A stretch of DNA of 64,000 nucleotides from assembly GCF_002014825.1 (NCBI RefSeq), contig NZ_MUYU01000012.1:6149-70148 (forward strand), in the 5' to 3' direction. Within the stretch, counting starts at the first letter, position 1, and the number at the start of each line of letters is the position of its first letter. Source of the stretch: Moraxella pluranimalium. GTDB taxonomy: Bacteria; Pseudomonadota; Gammaproteobacteria; Pseudomonadales; Moraxellaceae. Shown here piece by piece: positions 55,445 to 64,000 of the stretch. The notes beneath the pieces were generated by a model. It saw only the letters and a list, made by a program, of their open reading frames with translations, ran no database searches and was not told the origin of the DNA. Position numbers and translations under genes: made by a program.

Positions 55445-55474
55445 TTTGATCAGCCAATCACACTTAAGCCAAAC

Positions 55475-55504
55475 AAAAAAGTCGGGAGCCATTCCCGACT
55501 TTTT
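55475..55504. terminator. Bidirectional terminator between the Mpo1-like gene and pgsA
   Basis: GTCGGGA (55481-55487) pairs with TCCCGAC (55493-55499), extended by A and T runs on the two sides, between convergent genes. Confidence 0.92.
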
Positions 55505-55527
55505 ATCATCTTAATTTATCGTCCAAG

Positions 55528-56181
55528 TCATGGCTGTTTGAGATACGGCCAAGCGGCTTTGAGATAAATCATCATCGACCATAGGGTCAAAATCACCGCA
55601 ATCACCATCAGCGCATAGCCAATCATCTCAAGCGATTCCCAGTTGAGCAGTAGCACAGTGATGGCGACCATCTGAAAAGTCGTCTTAAGCTTACCTACAT
55701 ATGACACCGCCACACTCGTGCGTGCGCCAAGCTCCGCCATCCACTCACGCAGTGCCGACACGGCAATCTCACGAGAGATGATGACAATCGCCGATGTCGC
55801 CATCACGATGTTTGGATGCCACTGCACCAGCACAATCAGCGCCGCTGCGACCATCAACTTGTCCGCCACAGGGTCAAGAAAACGACCAAATGCCGATGTG
55901 ATATTCATCTTGCGTGCCAAATAACCATCAAGCCAATCAGTCAATGCCGCCAATACAAACACCAAAGTCAGCACAAAATAGCGTAATAAACTATCGCTAA
56001 ACTCACTCATCCCAAGCCGTGCGATGGCATTATCCGAAATCGCAGGCACGCCGATACCGAGTGCCGGCGGCCAATAGGCAATCGCCACAAACAAAGGAAT
56101 CATCACAATGCGTGCTATGGTTAGGTTGTTTGGCAGATTAAAAACCGATGCAGGCTTGGTCTGCGGTGTGTCTGTACTCAT
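55528..56181 (-). CDS. pgsA: CDP-diacylglycerol--glycerol-3-phosphate 3-phosphatidyltransferase
   Basis: Inner-membrane enzyme making phosphatidylglycerol phosphate. The CDP-alcohol phosphotransferase motif is complete: D82, D85-G86, A89-R90, G99, D103, D107 (from DWLDGYLARK to FLDPVADK). 217 residues with several membrane helices, beginning with NLPNNLTIARIVMIP, as in E. coli PgsA (182) with an N-terminal extension. The frame is open 18 codons upstream of ATG 56181; GAGTG upstream of 56181 and family similarity support the shorter form. Confidence 0.9.
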   Translation of the reverse strand: MSTDTPQTKPASVFNLPNNLTIARIVMIPLFVAIAYWPPALGIGVPAISDNAIARLGMSEFSDSLLRYFVLTLVFVLAALTDWLDGYLARKMNITSAFGRFLDPVADKLMVAAALIVLVQWHPNIVMATSAIVIISREIAVSALREWMAELGARTSVAVSYVGKLKTTFQMVAITVLLLNWESLEMIGYALMVIAVILTLWSMMIYLKAAWPYLKQP

Positions 56182-56385
56182 AATCACACTCAAGAAATTT
56201 GCTTTATGATACCTAATTTTGACAGGATTTGCCATAAGTTTTGTGGATTTTGGCGATGATGGTTAATGCTTTTGGGTGGCAAAAATGTTACCATAGCGAT
56301 TTTGGCGACAGTACAAATGCCAAAAGCTTTACAGATTTGCCAAACTATCATCAATCATCATCAACCACCATCAAGGACACGCATT

Positions 56386-57609
56386 ATGAGCCATACAGTC
56401 GATACCATCATCATCGGTGCAGGGGCATCGGGGCTGTTTTGCGCGTTCAATGTGGCAAGCTTTGGCAAATCGGTGCTCGTGCTCGACCACGCCAACAAAG
56501 CCGGCAAAAAAATCCTGATGTCAGGCGGTGGACGGTGTAACTTTATCAATCGCCAAGTTGAGCCACGACATTTTATCAGCCAAAATCCGCATTTTGTCAA
56601 ATCCGCCCTGTCCAAATACGGCAGTGATGACTTTATCGCCCTAGTCAATCAGCACCATATCGCCTATCATGAGCGAGAGCATGGACAGCTATTTTGTGAT
56701 GACAGTGCCAAAGATATTTTAGATATGCTACTAAAACAGTGCCAAGACTTTGGCGTCGGTATCCATCTGCATACTGTCATTGATAGCATTCGTGCCACCG
56801 ATGATAACGGCTTTGTACTTAGCACCACCCACAAAAAAGACGGCACAACCACCACTTATCAATGTCAGCATCTGGTGATTGCCACAGGTGGTCTATCCAT
56901 TCCGACACTTGGGTCAAGTGGCTTTGGCTATCAGGTGGCGATGCAGTTTGGGCATACCATAGTCCCCACCGAAGCTGCCTTAGTGCCGTTTACTTTTACC
57001 GATGCCACAGGCGATTTGATAAAATCACAAGCAGGACTAAGCCTAGATGTCATCGCATCCAATGATAAGATAAGCTTCACACTGCCACTGCTATTTACAC
57101 ATCGTGGACTATCTGGCCCTGCCATGCTCCAGCTATCCAACTACTGGCACTTAGGCGAGAGCATCACCATCAATCTAGCACCGCAGACGGACATCGCCGA
57201 GCTGTTATTATCCGCCAAAAAATCACATCCAAAACAGCTTGTACGCACCGCTTTGGCAGGTATCCTGCCCAAAAAACTACTCACCGCACTCGAAAATCAT
57301 CTATGGCAAGCGCACAAAGACACCGAGCTTGCCAATCTCAAAGATGACACCCTGCGCCAAATCGCCACAACGCTGAACGCTTGGACGCTCAAACCCAGTG
57401 GCACTGAAGGCTACCGAGTCGCCGAAGTCACTCGTGGCGGTGTCGATACTCATGATGTCTCGGGCAAGACAATGGGATCTCGCCTGCAACCCAACCTATA
57501 TTTCATCGGTGAAGTGCTCGATGTGACTGGCTGGCTTGGTGGGTATAATTTTGCTTGGGCATGGGCAAGTGGCTATGCCTGCGCCGAAAGTATCGGGATG
57601 AAATGGTGA
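56386..57609 (+). CDS. BaiN/HI0933-family NAD(P)/FAD-dependent oxidoreductase
   Basis: A 407-residue flavoprotein of the HI0933/YhiN/BaiN family. It has the N-terminal FAD motif TIIIGAGASGLFCAF (8-22), the family signature KAGKKILMSGGGRCN (43-57), ATGGLSIPTLGSSGFGYQVA in the middle, and the C-terminal FAD-contact block FIGEVLDVTGWLGGYNFAWAWASG. The physiological reaction is unknown for most members; BaiN of gut bacteria is implicated in bile-acid reduction. AAGGA lies nine bases before ATG 56386; the frame is open 40 codons further upstream without a ribosome site. Confidence 0.88.
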   Translation: MSHTVDTIIIGAGASGLFCAFNVASFGKSVLVLDHANKAGKKILMSGGGRCNFINRQVEPRHFISQNPHFVKSALSKYGSDDFIALVNQHHIAYHEREHGQLFCDDSAKDILDMLLKQCQDFGVGIHLHTVIDSIRATDDNGFVLSTTHKKDGTTTTYQCQHLVIATGGLSIPTLGSSGFGYQVAMQFGHTIVPTEAALVPFTFTDATGDLIKSQAGLSLDVIASNDKISFTLPLLFTHRGLSGPAMLQLSNYWHLGESITINLAPQTDIAELLLSAKKSHPKQLVRTALAGILPKKLLTALENHLWQAHKDTELANLKDDTLRQIATTLNAWTLKPSGTEGYRVAEVTRGGVDTHDVSGKTMGSRLQPNLYFIGEVLDVTGWLGGYNFAWAWASGYACAESIGMKW

Positions 57610-57672
57610 TATGGTGTTTGGGTTGCATTTTAAAATAATCACACCCAACCAATCACCCCATTACAAACCCAC

Positions 57673-57700
57673 AAAAAAAAGCGAGCCGAAGCCCGCTTTT
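57673..57700 (-). terminator. Intrinsic terminator of the M16C peptidase gene
   Basis: On the minus strand AAAAGCGGGC-TTCG-GCTCGCTTTT forms a 10-bp stem (one G-U pair) with a UUCG tetraloop and a run of eight T. Confidence 0.96.
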
Positions 57701-57701
57701 A

Positions 57702-60700
57702 TTATGTCAATTTTTTAATCACAAAGCCAAGCTCGCTCATGGCTTGTTCTTTTTCCATCGGGGCAAGGGTGGCTTTGGTATGTGGCTTGTCCTTAAGATA
57801 GGTCATCGCCACACGCTTGAGATCATCGATACTGACCGCCAAAATCTTGGCACGCATCGCCTGTTGCCATGCTTGGTCTCGCTCATGCAGCTCGCTAAAG
57901 CAGGACTTGACCGCTTCACCGGCAGGCGAACCCGGCTTATCCATGCCTGCGATGATGCCCAAGATGGCTTCGGTCAGCTGCTCATCATCGTGCTCGGTAG
58001 TGAGTAGCCAATCGATACTCTTGGCAAAGTGCACAAAGGTCTCTTGGCAGTGCGGATCTCGATAGCTGTAGAAACGAAACGATGCCGAATTGCTGTCAAA
58101 GCTTGCACCACCGCCATAAGCACCGCCTTTTTCACGGATGGCGCTGTGCAGATAGCCATTGCGCAAAAATGGCGCAAGCACCATCAAAGCAGGCGTATCG
58201 GCATGACCTGATGTGGTGGCAGGATAGGCAGCGGCGTTGTGATGGACATTGGTTGAGATCAGCCATGCGATGTCTTCACGGCTATCATCATGCAGTAGAT
58301 GGCTAAGCTCATCAAATAGCATCGGCGTGCTTGATGATAGGATTGTCTGACTGCTCGGCTGTGCCGATAGCTGGTCGGCGATGATTGGCAATAGTGACTC
58401 GCTCGCTGTCTCTTCGCATACCAGTAGCACCTGCTTTGGCAGGCTCATCATCGTCTGATGCAGTGCCGTCAGTCGCTCGGTTAGCAGTTGCCACTGCGAA
58501 TCATCTTGGACTGCCTGCGCCAAAAATGCCTTGAGCGTAGCGAGTGCCGGCAGACCTGAATAGGCATACTCAATCGCTGCTTGACGGCTCATCTGACGCA
58601 CTGCCGTCTGCATGGCATAGGCGTGCCCCGCGCCCGATAGACGAGATTGCCAGCCGCTTTGTTTTTGTTGCAGTAGTTCACGGATGCGGTCAGTTTCGCT
58701 AAAGATGGTATCATTTAGCACTTCGGACACGAGTGCAATGGCTTCGGTTTTGCGATTGAGTGCACGAGTGGCAAGCACAAAATAACTGCCCATTTGATCT
58801 TTATCATCAATACTGGTACGCTGACTGATACGAGCCGTCACCCCTGATGAATGCGATGCTTGCACCGCTTGGAAACTGCGTGCATCATGCTTACTCGTAC
58901 CCACTTCGGATAATAGCGCCAGATACAGTGGCAATAGCGGATTATTGAGCACTTGATCAGCGACTTCACCGGTCAATGGTGTAATCAGCTGATAATAATA
59001 CAGCCCATTCGTACCCGCATGATACAGATGTACAGGCACATCGCCCATATTTGTTGCAAGCATGGTATGCGTGGCGTGGGTAAATGCCACATCGCTTGGC
59101 ACATCAGTCAGATCCACTTTTGGCAGTAGATTGACATCATCGGGGGTGGCTTGACGAGCCTGCAGATCTGCACTTTGCTGACGGATCGTGGCTCGGTCGT
59201 TATCAGTGAGCTGCGTATCTAGCTCTGCCAATTTCATCTCTTCATCACGAATCAGGCGAGCCGCCTTATCCGTATCAGGACTCATGGTCAGTAGTACTCG
59301 GTGCGGATTGTCAATCAAGTGCGTGCGTATCAATGACTGCACCCAGTTTGGCTCAAATGCCTTATCCTTAAGCCATGCCAAATGCTCATCAATCTGCCAC
59401 ACATCAATCGGATCACCGCCATGAATCGCCGTGCTAAAGCCTTCGAGCATCAAGGTCAAGCCATAAGGCATACTATCGCCACCGATATGACGCTGATCAA
59501 TCTCAATCTGGTGCAAAATCGTCTCAATGACATCATCAGCAATCGGATTGCTCGCAATATCAGTTAATAAATCCAAAATCCCCTGCTGCACCGCATCGGC
59601 ATACTCGGCATCCGAGCCACGCAGTCCTGCATAAAATACCATCTGATAATGGCTATCATCCAAGCCAAGTAGCGGACTTGGCGCTGTGCCATGCGGATGA
59701 CTCTCAAGATATGCACGCAAAGGCGAACCGCTATGCTCTGCCAAGACCCCTTCGACCAAACGCAATGATAGGCGCACCTTTGGATCGGTGATGGTCGGCA
59801 ATAGCCACGCCAGCACATGATGCGTCATCTGCTTGCCATCGCTGTCACTGCTATAAGTATCTGTCACCGTCACAGGGGCGGTGAGCGGCGTCTCAAGTGA
59901 TGATGAGAATTTTTTGCCTTGAGCGGGACGAGTCGTATCATCAAAGCGACTTAGGGCATCATTATGAAGTTTTTCTTGAATCTCTGACACAGGAATATCG
60001 CCAAAGCTCATGATGATGGCATTGCTTGGGTGATAATGCGCTTGGTGAAATGCCACCAAATCAGCATGGCTTAGCTTTGGAATCTCGGCAGGATCACCGC
60101 CTGAATTATAATGATAAGTCGTCGTCGGAAACAGATGCGGTGTCAACGCATAATACAGCTGATCAATCTCACCGCTCATCGCCCCTTTCATTTCGTTGAA
60201 TACAATGCCGTGATAATGTGGCTTGCCATCGTCATCAAGCTCAATGCGGATGCCTTCTTGGGCAAAGTCTAGCGGATGAATATTGGGGAAAAATACCGCA
60301 TCGGTATAGACGGATAATAGGTTAAAAAAGTCCTTTTTATTCTGACTGGCAAAAGGATACACCGTCCAATCGCTGGCGGTCATCGCATTCATAAAGGTGT
60401 TGAGCGAGCGTTTAATCATACTAAAAAATGGGTCTCGCACAGGGTATTTTTCAGAGCCACACAGCACCACATGCTCAAGGATGTGCGCTTCGCCACGAGA
60501 AGTCATAGGCACAGTTGCAAAGCCAATCATCAGCGCATTTTCGCTATTTTGGCACGCCAAATGATAATGCACCGCCCCTGTCATGCGATGGCGAGTGGTT
60601 AAAACGGTAATGTCGAGCGCTTCGATACGGCGAGTGTCCAGCAGCTCAAAGCTTGGGTGTAGCTCGGTGGATGGTGTAAAAGTGGATGGCGTCATCGCCT

Positions 60701-60716
60701 GTGTTGAGATGGTCAT
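57702..60716 (-). CDS. M16C (presequence protease-like) zinc metallopeptidase
   Basis: A 1004-residue inverted-zincin peptidase of the PreP/M16C family. The zinc motif HILEH is at 78-82 (H78, E81, H82), with the distal ligand E175 in IVFNEMKGAMSG. The remaining domains follow the two-clam-shell layout, with the substrate Arg/Tyr region FRFYSYRDP near the C-terminus. No signal peptide, so probably cytoplasmic; the organelle homologues degrade targeting peptides, and bacterial members probably clear short peptides. AGGA lies six bases before the ATG. It stands alone. Confidence 0.9.
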   Translation of the reverse strand: MTISTQAMTPSTFTPSTELHPSFELLDTRRIEALDITVLTTRHRMTGAVHYHLACQNSENALMIGFATVPMTSRGEAHILEHVVLCGSEKYPVRDPFFSMIKRSLNTFMNAMTASDWTVYPFASQNKKDFFNLLSVYTDAVFFPNIHPLDFAQEGIRIELDDDGKPHYHGIVFNEMKGAMSGEIDQLYYALTPHLFPTTTYHYNSGGDPAEIPKLSHADLVAFHQAHYHPSNAIIMSFGDIPVSEIQEKLHNDALSRFDDTTRPAQGKKFSSSLETPLTAPVTVTDTYSSDSDGKQMTHHVLAWLLPTITDPKVRLSLRLVEGVLAEHSGSPLRAYLESHPHGTAPSPLLGLDDSHYQMVFYAGLRGSDAEYADAVQQGILDLLTDIASNPIADDVIETILHQIEIDQRHIGGDSMPYGLTLMLEGFSTAIHGGDPIDVWQIDEHLAWLKDKAFEPNWVQSLIRTHLIDNPHRVLLTMSPDTDKAARLIRDEEMKLAELDTQLTDNDRATIRQQSADLQARQATPDDVNLLPKVDLTDVPSDVAFTHATHTMLATNMGDVPVHLYHAGTNGLYYYQLITPLTGEVADQVLNNPLLPLYLALLSEVGTSKHDARSFQAVQASHSSGVTARISQRTSIDDKDQMGSYFVLATRALNRKTEAIALVSEVLNDTIFSETDRIRELLQQKQSGWQSRLSGAGHAYAMQTAVRQMSRQAAIEYAYSGLPALATLKAFLAQAVQDDSQWQLLTERLTALHQTMMSLPKQVLLVCEETASESLLPIIADQLSAQPSSQTILSSSTPMLFDELSHLLHDDSREDIAWLISTNVHHNAAAYPATTSGHADTPALMVLAPFLRNGYLHSAIREKGGAYGGGASFDSNSASFRFYSYRDPHCQETFVHFAKSIDWLLTTEHDDEQLTEAILGIIAGMDKPGSPAGEAVKSCFSELHERDQAWQQAMRAKILAVSIDDLKRVAMTYLKDKPHTKATLAPMEKEQAMSELGFVIKKLT

Positions 60717-60970
60717 ATCAATCCTAAATATCTGCTTGCCAAGGTGGTATCTTTGGGCAGTTTTTGTTATGCTTACAAATCATGATAAAAGTGCGTTATT
60801 TTAACACAAAAGCCTGCATTTAGGGCGTATGATGATATCAAAGCAACAAAACTTATCAGCGTGCTTGGCTTATCATCAGCTTTATCATTCAAATACTGAT
60901 ATGATTTACACGATTTGCCCGTTAAACGCACGCCATATACGATTGACACCCAACCAATAATTGATTTATT

Positions 60971-61633
60971 ATGAAAAAATTCTACCTAATCCGCCATGCC
61001 CAAAGCGAGTCCAACGCAGGACTGGTTATCCGTGAAAATCATTTGATTAATCTTACCGAACTTGGGCAAGCTCAAGCCCTGACACTGTGCGACTGGCTGT
61101 GTGAGTATTTGACAAAATCCCAAGAAACCATCAACGGTGTGTTTATCTCACCTTATATCCGCACGCATCAGACTGCTTTGTCATATCTGCATAAAACAGG
61201 CTTTGATGCCACCGTCATGCCAAGCTTACAAGAGTTTAATATGCTGACATTTGAGCGTATCAGCGGTCGTGAATTATCCGAGATTCGCACGATGGCGCAG
61301 GCGTTTTGGCAGATGCCAAATGACCATAAGGACAGCGAGCAGACGGACAGTTTTGATGACTTTGTGGCGCGAGTACGCACGGCACGGCAGACCTTTGGCG
61401 AGATGGCGGACGGCAGTTATGTGGTCTTTGGGCATGGGATGTGGATTGGGATGTTGATTTGGCAGCTGTTGCACCAAGACAGCAAGCAGGTGCTCGATAA
61501 AGCCACTTTTGCCACTTTTGAGCTGACCATCCGCCCTGATAATTATGATGTGTATCTACTTACCATCGATGGCACAACCGAATCCATCGCCAAACTGCGG
61601 GATAATCGTGGCGGTGTGTCGCTTGTGATGTGA
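60971..61633 (+). CDS. Histidine phosphatase family protein (phosphoglycerate mutase-like)
   Basis: A 220-residue member of the histidine phosphatase superfamily: the phosphohistidine motif LIRHAQSESN has R8 and H9, and a second catalytic His lies in VVFGHGMWIGML. SPYIRTHQTA supplies the usual Arg. The substrate is unknown; possibilities include a sugar phosphate or a regulatory phosphoprotein. No Shine-Dalgarno is seen, although the RHG motif close to the N-terminus supports this start. Confidence 0.82.
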   Translation: MKKFYLIRHAQSESNAGLVIRENHLINLTELGQAQALTLCDWLCEYLTKSQETINGVFISPYIRTHQTALSYLHKTGFDATVMPSLQEFNMLTFERISGRELSEIRTMAQAFWQMPNDHKDSEQTDSFDDFVARVRTARQTFGEMADGSYVVFGHGMWIGMLIWQLLHQDSKQVLDKATFATFELTIRPDNYDVYLLTIDGTTESIAKLRDNRGGVSLVM

Positions 61634-61750
61634 TGGCAATTGGGCAAGTTTTTTTAAAGAAATTCCCCCAAATCAGCTGAATTATCGCTTAATATTTGTT
61701 ATACTAAGTATAGGAAAATTGGCAACCAAAACAGCAAAAGGAGCGTGTTT

Positions 61751-62200
61751 ATGTACCAACATGTACTGCTAGTCACTGACCTAAAAGACGATACCGATTT
61801 GGTCGCACAAAAAGCCAAGTGGATTTTGGATGCAGAACCACAAGCCCAATTATCCGTCTTGCACATCGTCGAAGAGACCATGCTTGGCTTTGGCTATGAG
61901 CTGATTCCGGCATCGGCACTGCATGAGCAGATTGATGATGAGCGCTGCCAAAAAGCTCGGGTTCGCTTAGCTGAAGTCCTAAGCCGCAACCATCTACAAG
62001 CACACCATGTCAATATCAAGACCGCCATTTCGGGTCGCAAAGGCATCGTGGATTATTGCGATAAGCACGCTGTGGATTTGGTCGTCATCGGTCGCCACAA
62101 GCGTACTGGTCTGTCGGCATGGATTGCAGGTGCAACTGCTGACAGCATCCTGCCTGATGTCGATAGTGATTTATTGGTCGTGCAGTTGGCTGCCGAATAA
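61751..62200 (+). CDS. Universal stress protein (UspA family)
   Basis: A 149-residue single-domain universal stress protein: YQHVLLVTDLKDDTDLVAQKA at the N-terminus and DLVVIGRHKRTGLSAWIAGATADSIL at the C-terminal nucleotide-loop region, given as overlapping landmarks. The canonical G2xG9xG(S/T) ATP loop is not well kept (GATAD in place of GSxA/T), so ATP binding is doubtful, as in UspA-type members. AGGAG lies seven bases before ATG 61751; an earlier in-frame GTG at 61745 is too close to the ribosome site. Confidence 0.85.
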   Translation: MYQHVLLVTDLKDDTDLVAQKAKWILDAEPQAQLSVLHIVEETMLGFGYELIPASALHEQIDDERCQKARVRLAEVLSRNHLQAHHVNIKTAISGRKGIVDYCDKHAVDLVVIGRHKRTGLSAWIAGATADSILPDVDSDLLVVQLAAE

Positions 62201-62229
62201 CCGTTAATTTTTATCTGATTGTATCTGAT

Positions 62230-62281
62230 AATCAGTCAAGTAGGTCAAAGATATTGGCTTGCTTGACTGATTGTGTTTTTT
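62230..62281 (+). terminator. Intrinsic terminator of the universal stress gene
   Basis: AATCAGTCAAG (62230-62240) pairs perfectly with CTTGACTGATT (62262-62272), followed by GTGTTTTTTT; the loop is long (21 bases). Confidence 0.75.
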
Positions 62282-62303
62282 TAGATTTTTTAAAGAGAAA
62301 GCT

Positions 62304-63314
62304 ATGTATGATGTCGTCGGCATTGGTAATGCCCTAGTTGATACCGAATTTACCCTAAGCGAAGACGCCCTAGCTGCCACTGGTCTGACTCGTGGCAATA
62401 TGACTTTGGCGGATGCTGATGCCCAAGCGGCGTTATTTGAAGTGCTTGCCAAACAAGGCATCACCCCTGCCAAACAGGCCGGTGGCGGTAGCGCTGCAAA
62501 CAGCATGGTGGCATTTGCTTCACTGGGCGGTAGTGCTTATTATCATTGCCGTGTCGGTGGTGATGAGATGGGTGATTTTTATCTGGGTGACCTTGAATCA
62601 TCAGGCGTGACAGTCGATGCAGACTTTGCGGTACATCGTGATGGCATCACAGGCTCGTGTGCGGTGCTCGTCACCCCTGATGGTGAGCGTACCATGCAGA
62701 CACATCTGGGCACCAGTAGCGAGATTTGTGCGGATAATGTCAATTTTGAGACACTTGGCAGTGCCAAATGGCTGTATCTTGAAGGCTATCTTGCCATGTC
62801 GCCATCGGTCAGCGATGCACTGACTCAGCTACACACCACCGCACGCAAGCACGGTGTCAAAGTCGCTGTCAGCTTTGCCGACCCTGCTGTGGTCAAATTC
62901 GCCAAAGACGGTCTATTAGCCATGCTTAATCGTGGCGTGGATGCGGTGTTTTGTAACTTTGAAGAAGCGACACTATTTGCTGAAGCAGATGGTGAAGCTG
63001 ACCCTGTCAATGCCCTACTCAAATACAGTGAGCTCGTGGTCATCACCAATTCAGACAAGCCTGCCATCATCGCTTGTCGTGGCGATACAGGCATCATCGA
63101 ACATCACATCGATGCTGCCCCAGTCAGTCAAGTGATTGATACCAATGGTGCGGGTGATAACTATGCTGGGGCGTTCTTATACGGACTATCCCAAGGGCTT
63201 GAGTTGCCTGTTTGTGGTAAGCTTGCCGCTGAAGTCGCCGCTGCCATCGTCAGTCAGTTCGGCCCTCGCCTAAGTGTGGCGGACTATCAAGCAATTAAGG
63301 CTAAGACGCTATAA
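62304..63314 (+). CDS. PfkB-family carbohydrate/nucleoside kinase (adenosine kinase-like)
   Basis: A 336-residue ribokinase-fold enzyme. The N-terminus MYDVVGIGNALVDTEF, the sugar-binding GGGSAANSMVAFASLGG, and the C-terminal anion-hole/catalytic motif DTNGAGDNYAGAFLYGL define the PfkB family. The length and the GNALVD start resemble adenosine kinases or related sugar kinases of Gammaproteobacteria. The substrate cannot be fixed from sequence. AAAGAG lies about eight bases before ATG 62304; the longer frame starts inside the upstream terminator region. Confidence 0.85.
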   Translation: MYDVVGIGNALVDTEFTLSEDALAATGLTRGNMTLADADAQAALFEVLAKQGITPAKQAGGGSAANSMVAFASLGGSAYYHCRVGGDEMGDFYLGDLESSGVTVDADFAVHRDGITGSCAVLVTPDGERTMQTHLGTSSEICADNVNFETLGSAKWLYLEGYLAMSPSVSDALTQLHTTARKHGVKVAVSFADPAVVKFAKDGLLAMLNRGVDAVFCNFEEATLFAEADGEADPVNALLKYSELVVITNSDKPAIIACRGDTGIIEHHIDAAPVSQVIDTNGAGDNYAGAFLYGLSQGLELPVCGKLAAEVAAAIVSQFGPRLSVADYQAIKAKTL

Positions 63315-63336
63315 CGCACGCTTATAATTAAAGCCA

Positions 63337-63376
63337 AAAAAAATCAACCGCTTTGAAAAATAGGCGGTTGATTTTT
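63337..63376. terminator. Intrinsic terminator after the PfkB kinase gene
   Basis: AAAAATCAACCGC (63339-63351) pairs perfectly with GCGGTTGATTTTT (63364-63376) across a 12-base loop; A and T runs allow use from both sides between convergent genes. Confidence 0.93.
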
Positions 63377-63397
63377 AATTAACCCAAGCAGGTATTT

Positions 63398-63691
63398 TCA
63401 TTTTTTATGGCTTAAAGATGCAATCAATTTGGATACTTTTGATCTATTCCATACAACAAAATCATATTCGCTGGTAGAACAAGACACTTTTAATCCATTT
63501 GGAATAAAGAATAGCGTGTTAAAATTTTCCAAGTTTTGGATATCTAATATATCAATCCAAACATCTGCCTTTTGGAAATTAAATGCATGAGACTTAAATC
63601 TCAAACCATTTTCATAAACATACAAAAAACCACCAAGACTTTCACCATTTAAAAACATATTGGCTGCAAATTTTTTAATTAAGCTGCTCAA
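63398..63691 (-). CDS. Small unknown protein, possibly PH/GRAM-like
   Basis: A 97-residue protein, A+T-rich compared with neighbours. Residues 15-90 alternate short beta strands (GFLYVYENGLRFKSHAFNF, WIDILDIQNL, TLFFIPNGLKVS, EYDFVVWN) and end in a helix (SKVSKLIASLS). This layout is typical of small bacterial PH- or GRAM-like domains, but no family was proven. It lies 20 bases after the small membrane protein gene upstream and is probably cotranscribed with it. Confidence 0.6.
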   Translation of the reverse strand: MSSLIKKFAANMFLNGESLGGFLYVYENGLRFKSHAFNFQKADVWIDILDIQNLENFNTLFFIPNGLKVSCSTSEYDFVVWNRSKVSKLIASLSHKK

Positions 63692-63711
63692 AACCCACTC
63701 TACCTTTCCAA

Positions 63712-63894
63712 TTATTCAAATACAAATTCCAAGCCGGTTGCTAAAACAATCATAGCCACTGAAAGACCAAAAATTAATAGGAGGAAAAATTTTAGGTAAG
63801 CTCGATCTGCGAACGCCTCGCCTGCAGCCCCTATGCTTCCATAGGCAATTGCGAAACCGAAAAACCAAAACAACATAGAAAACAATTCTTCCAT
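63712..63894 (-). CDS. Small two-span membrane protein, unknown
   Basis: From ATG 63894 (GGGGAG five bases upstream) it has 60 residues with two hydrophobic helices (LFSMLFWFFGFAIAYGSIGA and FFLLLIFGLSVAMIVLATGL) joined by a charged loop AFADRAY. A TTG start four codons earlier is possible but falls before the ribosome site. A near-ideal promoter lies 34 bases upstream, so it is probably expressed. No family recognised. Confidence 0.6.
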   Translation of the reverse strand: MEELFSMLFWFFGFAIAYGSIGAAGEAFADRAYLKFFLLLIFGLSVAMIVLATGLEFVFE

Positions 63895-63927
63895 TACACT
63901 CCCCAAAAAATGTATATTACACTCAAA

Positions 63928-63956
63928 ATTATAACATATTGTTTATTTATTTGCAA
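63928..63956 (-). promoter_or_regulatory. Sigma-70 promoter for the right-edge small gene pair
   Basis: On the minus strand TTGCAA (63951-63956) and a perfect TATAAT (63928-63933) are 17 bases apart in A+T-rich DNA. Confidence 0.75.
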
Positions 63957-64000
63957 TTTTTTTATTATAACAATTAATGATCATCGTTCAGAATTATACC

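Noticed and set aside
60943..60970. TTGACA followed at about 16-17 bases by TTTATT/TTATTA as a promoter for the histidine phosphatase gene
   Set aside because: Transcription would begin inside the coding region after the ATG that the N-terminal RHG motif requires.
1..64000. CRISPR arrays, prophage, integrons, toxin-antitoxin or restriction systems
   Set aside because: No regular spaced repeats, integrase, transposase, methylase-endonuclease pair or other hallmark genes were seen.

Overview
The window is a chromosomal segment of a Gammaproteobacterium, most likely Moraxella or a close relative in the Moraxellaceae. The basis is moderate GC content, Acinetobacter/Moraxella-like RpoB and RpoC, a divergent hemA / TPR-lolB-ispE block, and NadR-PnuC nicotinamide riboside salvage. 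This assignment comes from recalled protein sequences and gene order, not from a database search.

Layout. 1-7.8 kb: the N-terminus of an arginase-family gene cut by the left edge, nagZ, the divergent tail-specific protease prc, a methyltransferase-gor pair and serA. 7.9-25.2 kb: one long minus-strand block carrying the core information genes in the transcribed order rpsL-rpsG-fusA-tuf-trnW-secE-nusG-rplK-rplA-rplJ-rplL-rpoB-rpoC. The str and rif clusters are joined here through one tuf gene. Promoters can be read before rpsL, trnW, rplK, rplJ and probably rpoB, and there is an L10 leader. 25.3-30.3 kb: an EcsC-like gene, fabB, a small A+T-rich islet bounded by inverted repeats and a duplicated terminator, and a lipoprotein hydrolase. 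30.4-42 kb: pabB, an aminopeptidase P, an Ala/Glu-rich membrane protein, corC-lnt, a YcgN-type protein, a dienelactone hydrolase, pepD, a YegP-like protein and a class V aminotransferase. 42-48.1 kb: hemA divergent from TPR-lolB-ispE, then upp. 48.2-57.6 kb: a small coiled-coil membrane protein, glyQ-(Asp/Asn-rich lipoprotein)-glyS preceded by a MITE-like repeat, a PspC-domain protein, nadR-pnuC, an Mpo1-like protein, pgsA and a BaiN/HI0933-type flavoprotein. 57.7-64 kb: an M16C peptidase, a histidine phosphatase, UspA, a PfkB kinase, and two small A+T-rich unknown genes at the right edge.

Most of the window is ordinary housekeeping DNA with dense, well-formed intrinsic terminators. I found no CRISPR array, no complete transposase gene, no prophage and no recognisable defence system. 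The unusual parts are small: the islet at about 27.8-28.6 kb with an apparently frameshifted gene, the Asp/Asn-repeat lipoprotein inside the glyQS operon, the MITE-like element in front of glyQ, promoters that overlap terminator hairpins in the ribosomal and RNA polymerase genes, and one exact Neisseria-type uptake 10-mer inside a terminator.

Several start codons were moved from the longest open frame to the site supported by a Shine-Dalgarno sequence and family length (nagZ, rpoC, tuf, fusA, fabB, the dienelactone hydrolase, lolB, hemA, glyS, pspC, nadR, the Mpo1-like gene, pgsA, the flavoprotein, uspA, the PfkB kinase). All promoter calls are visual matches to the sigma-70 consensus.
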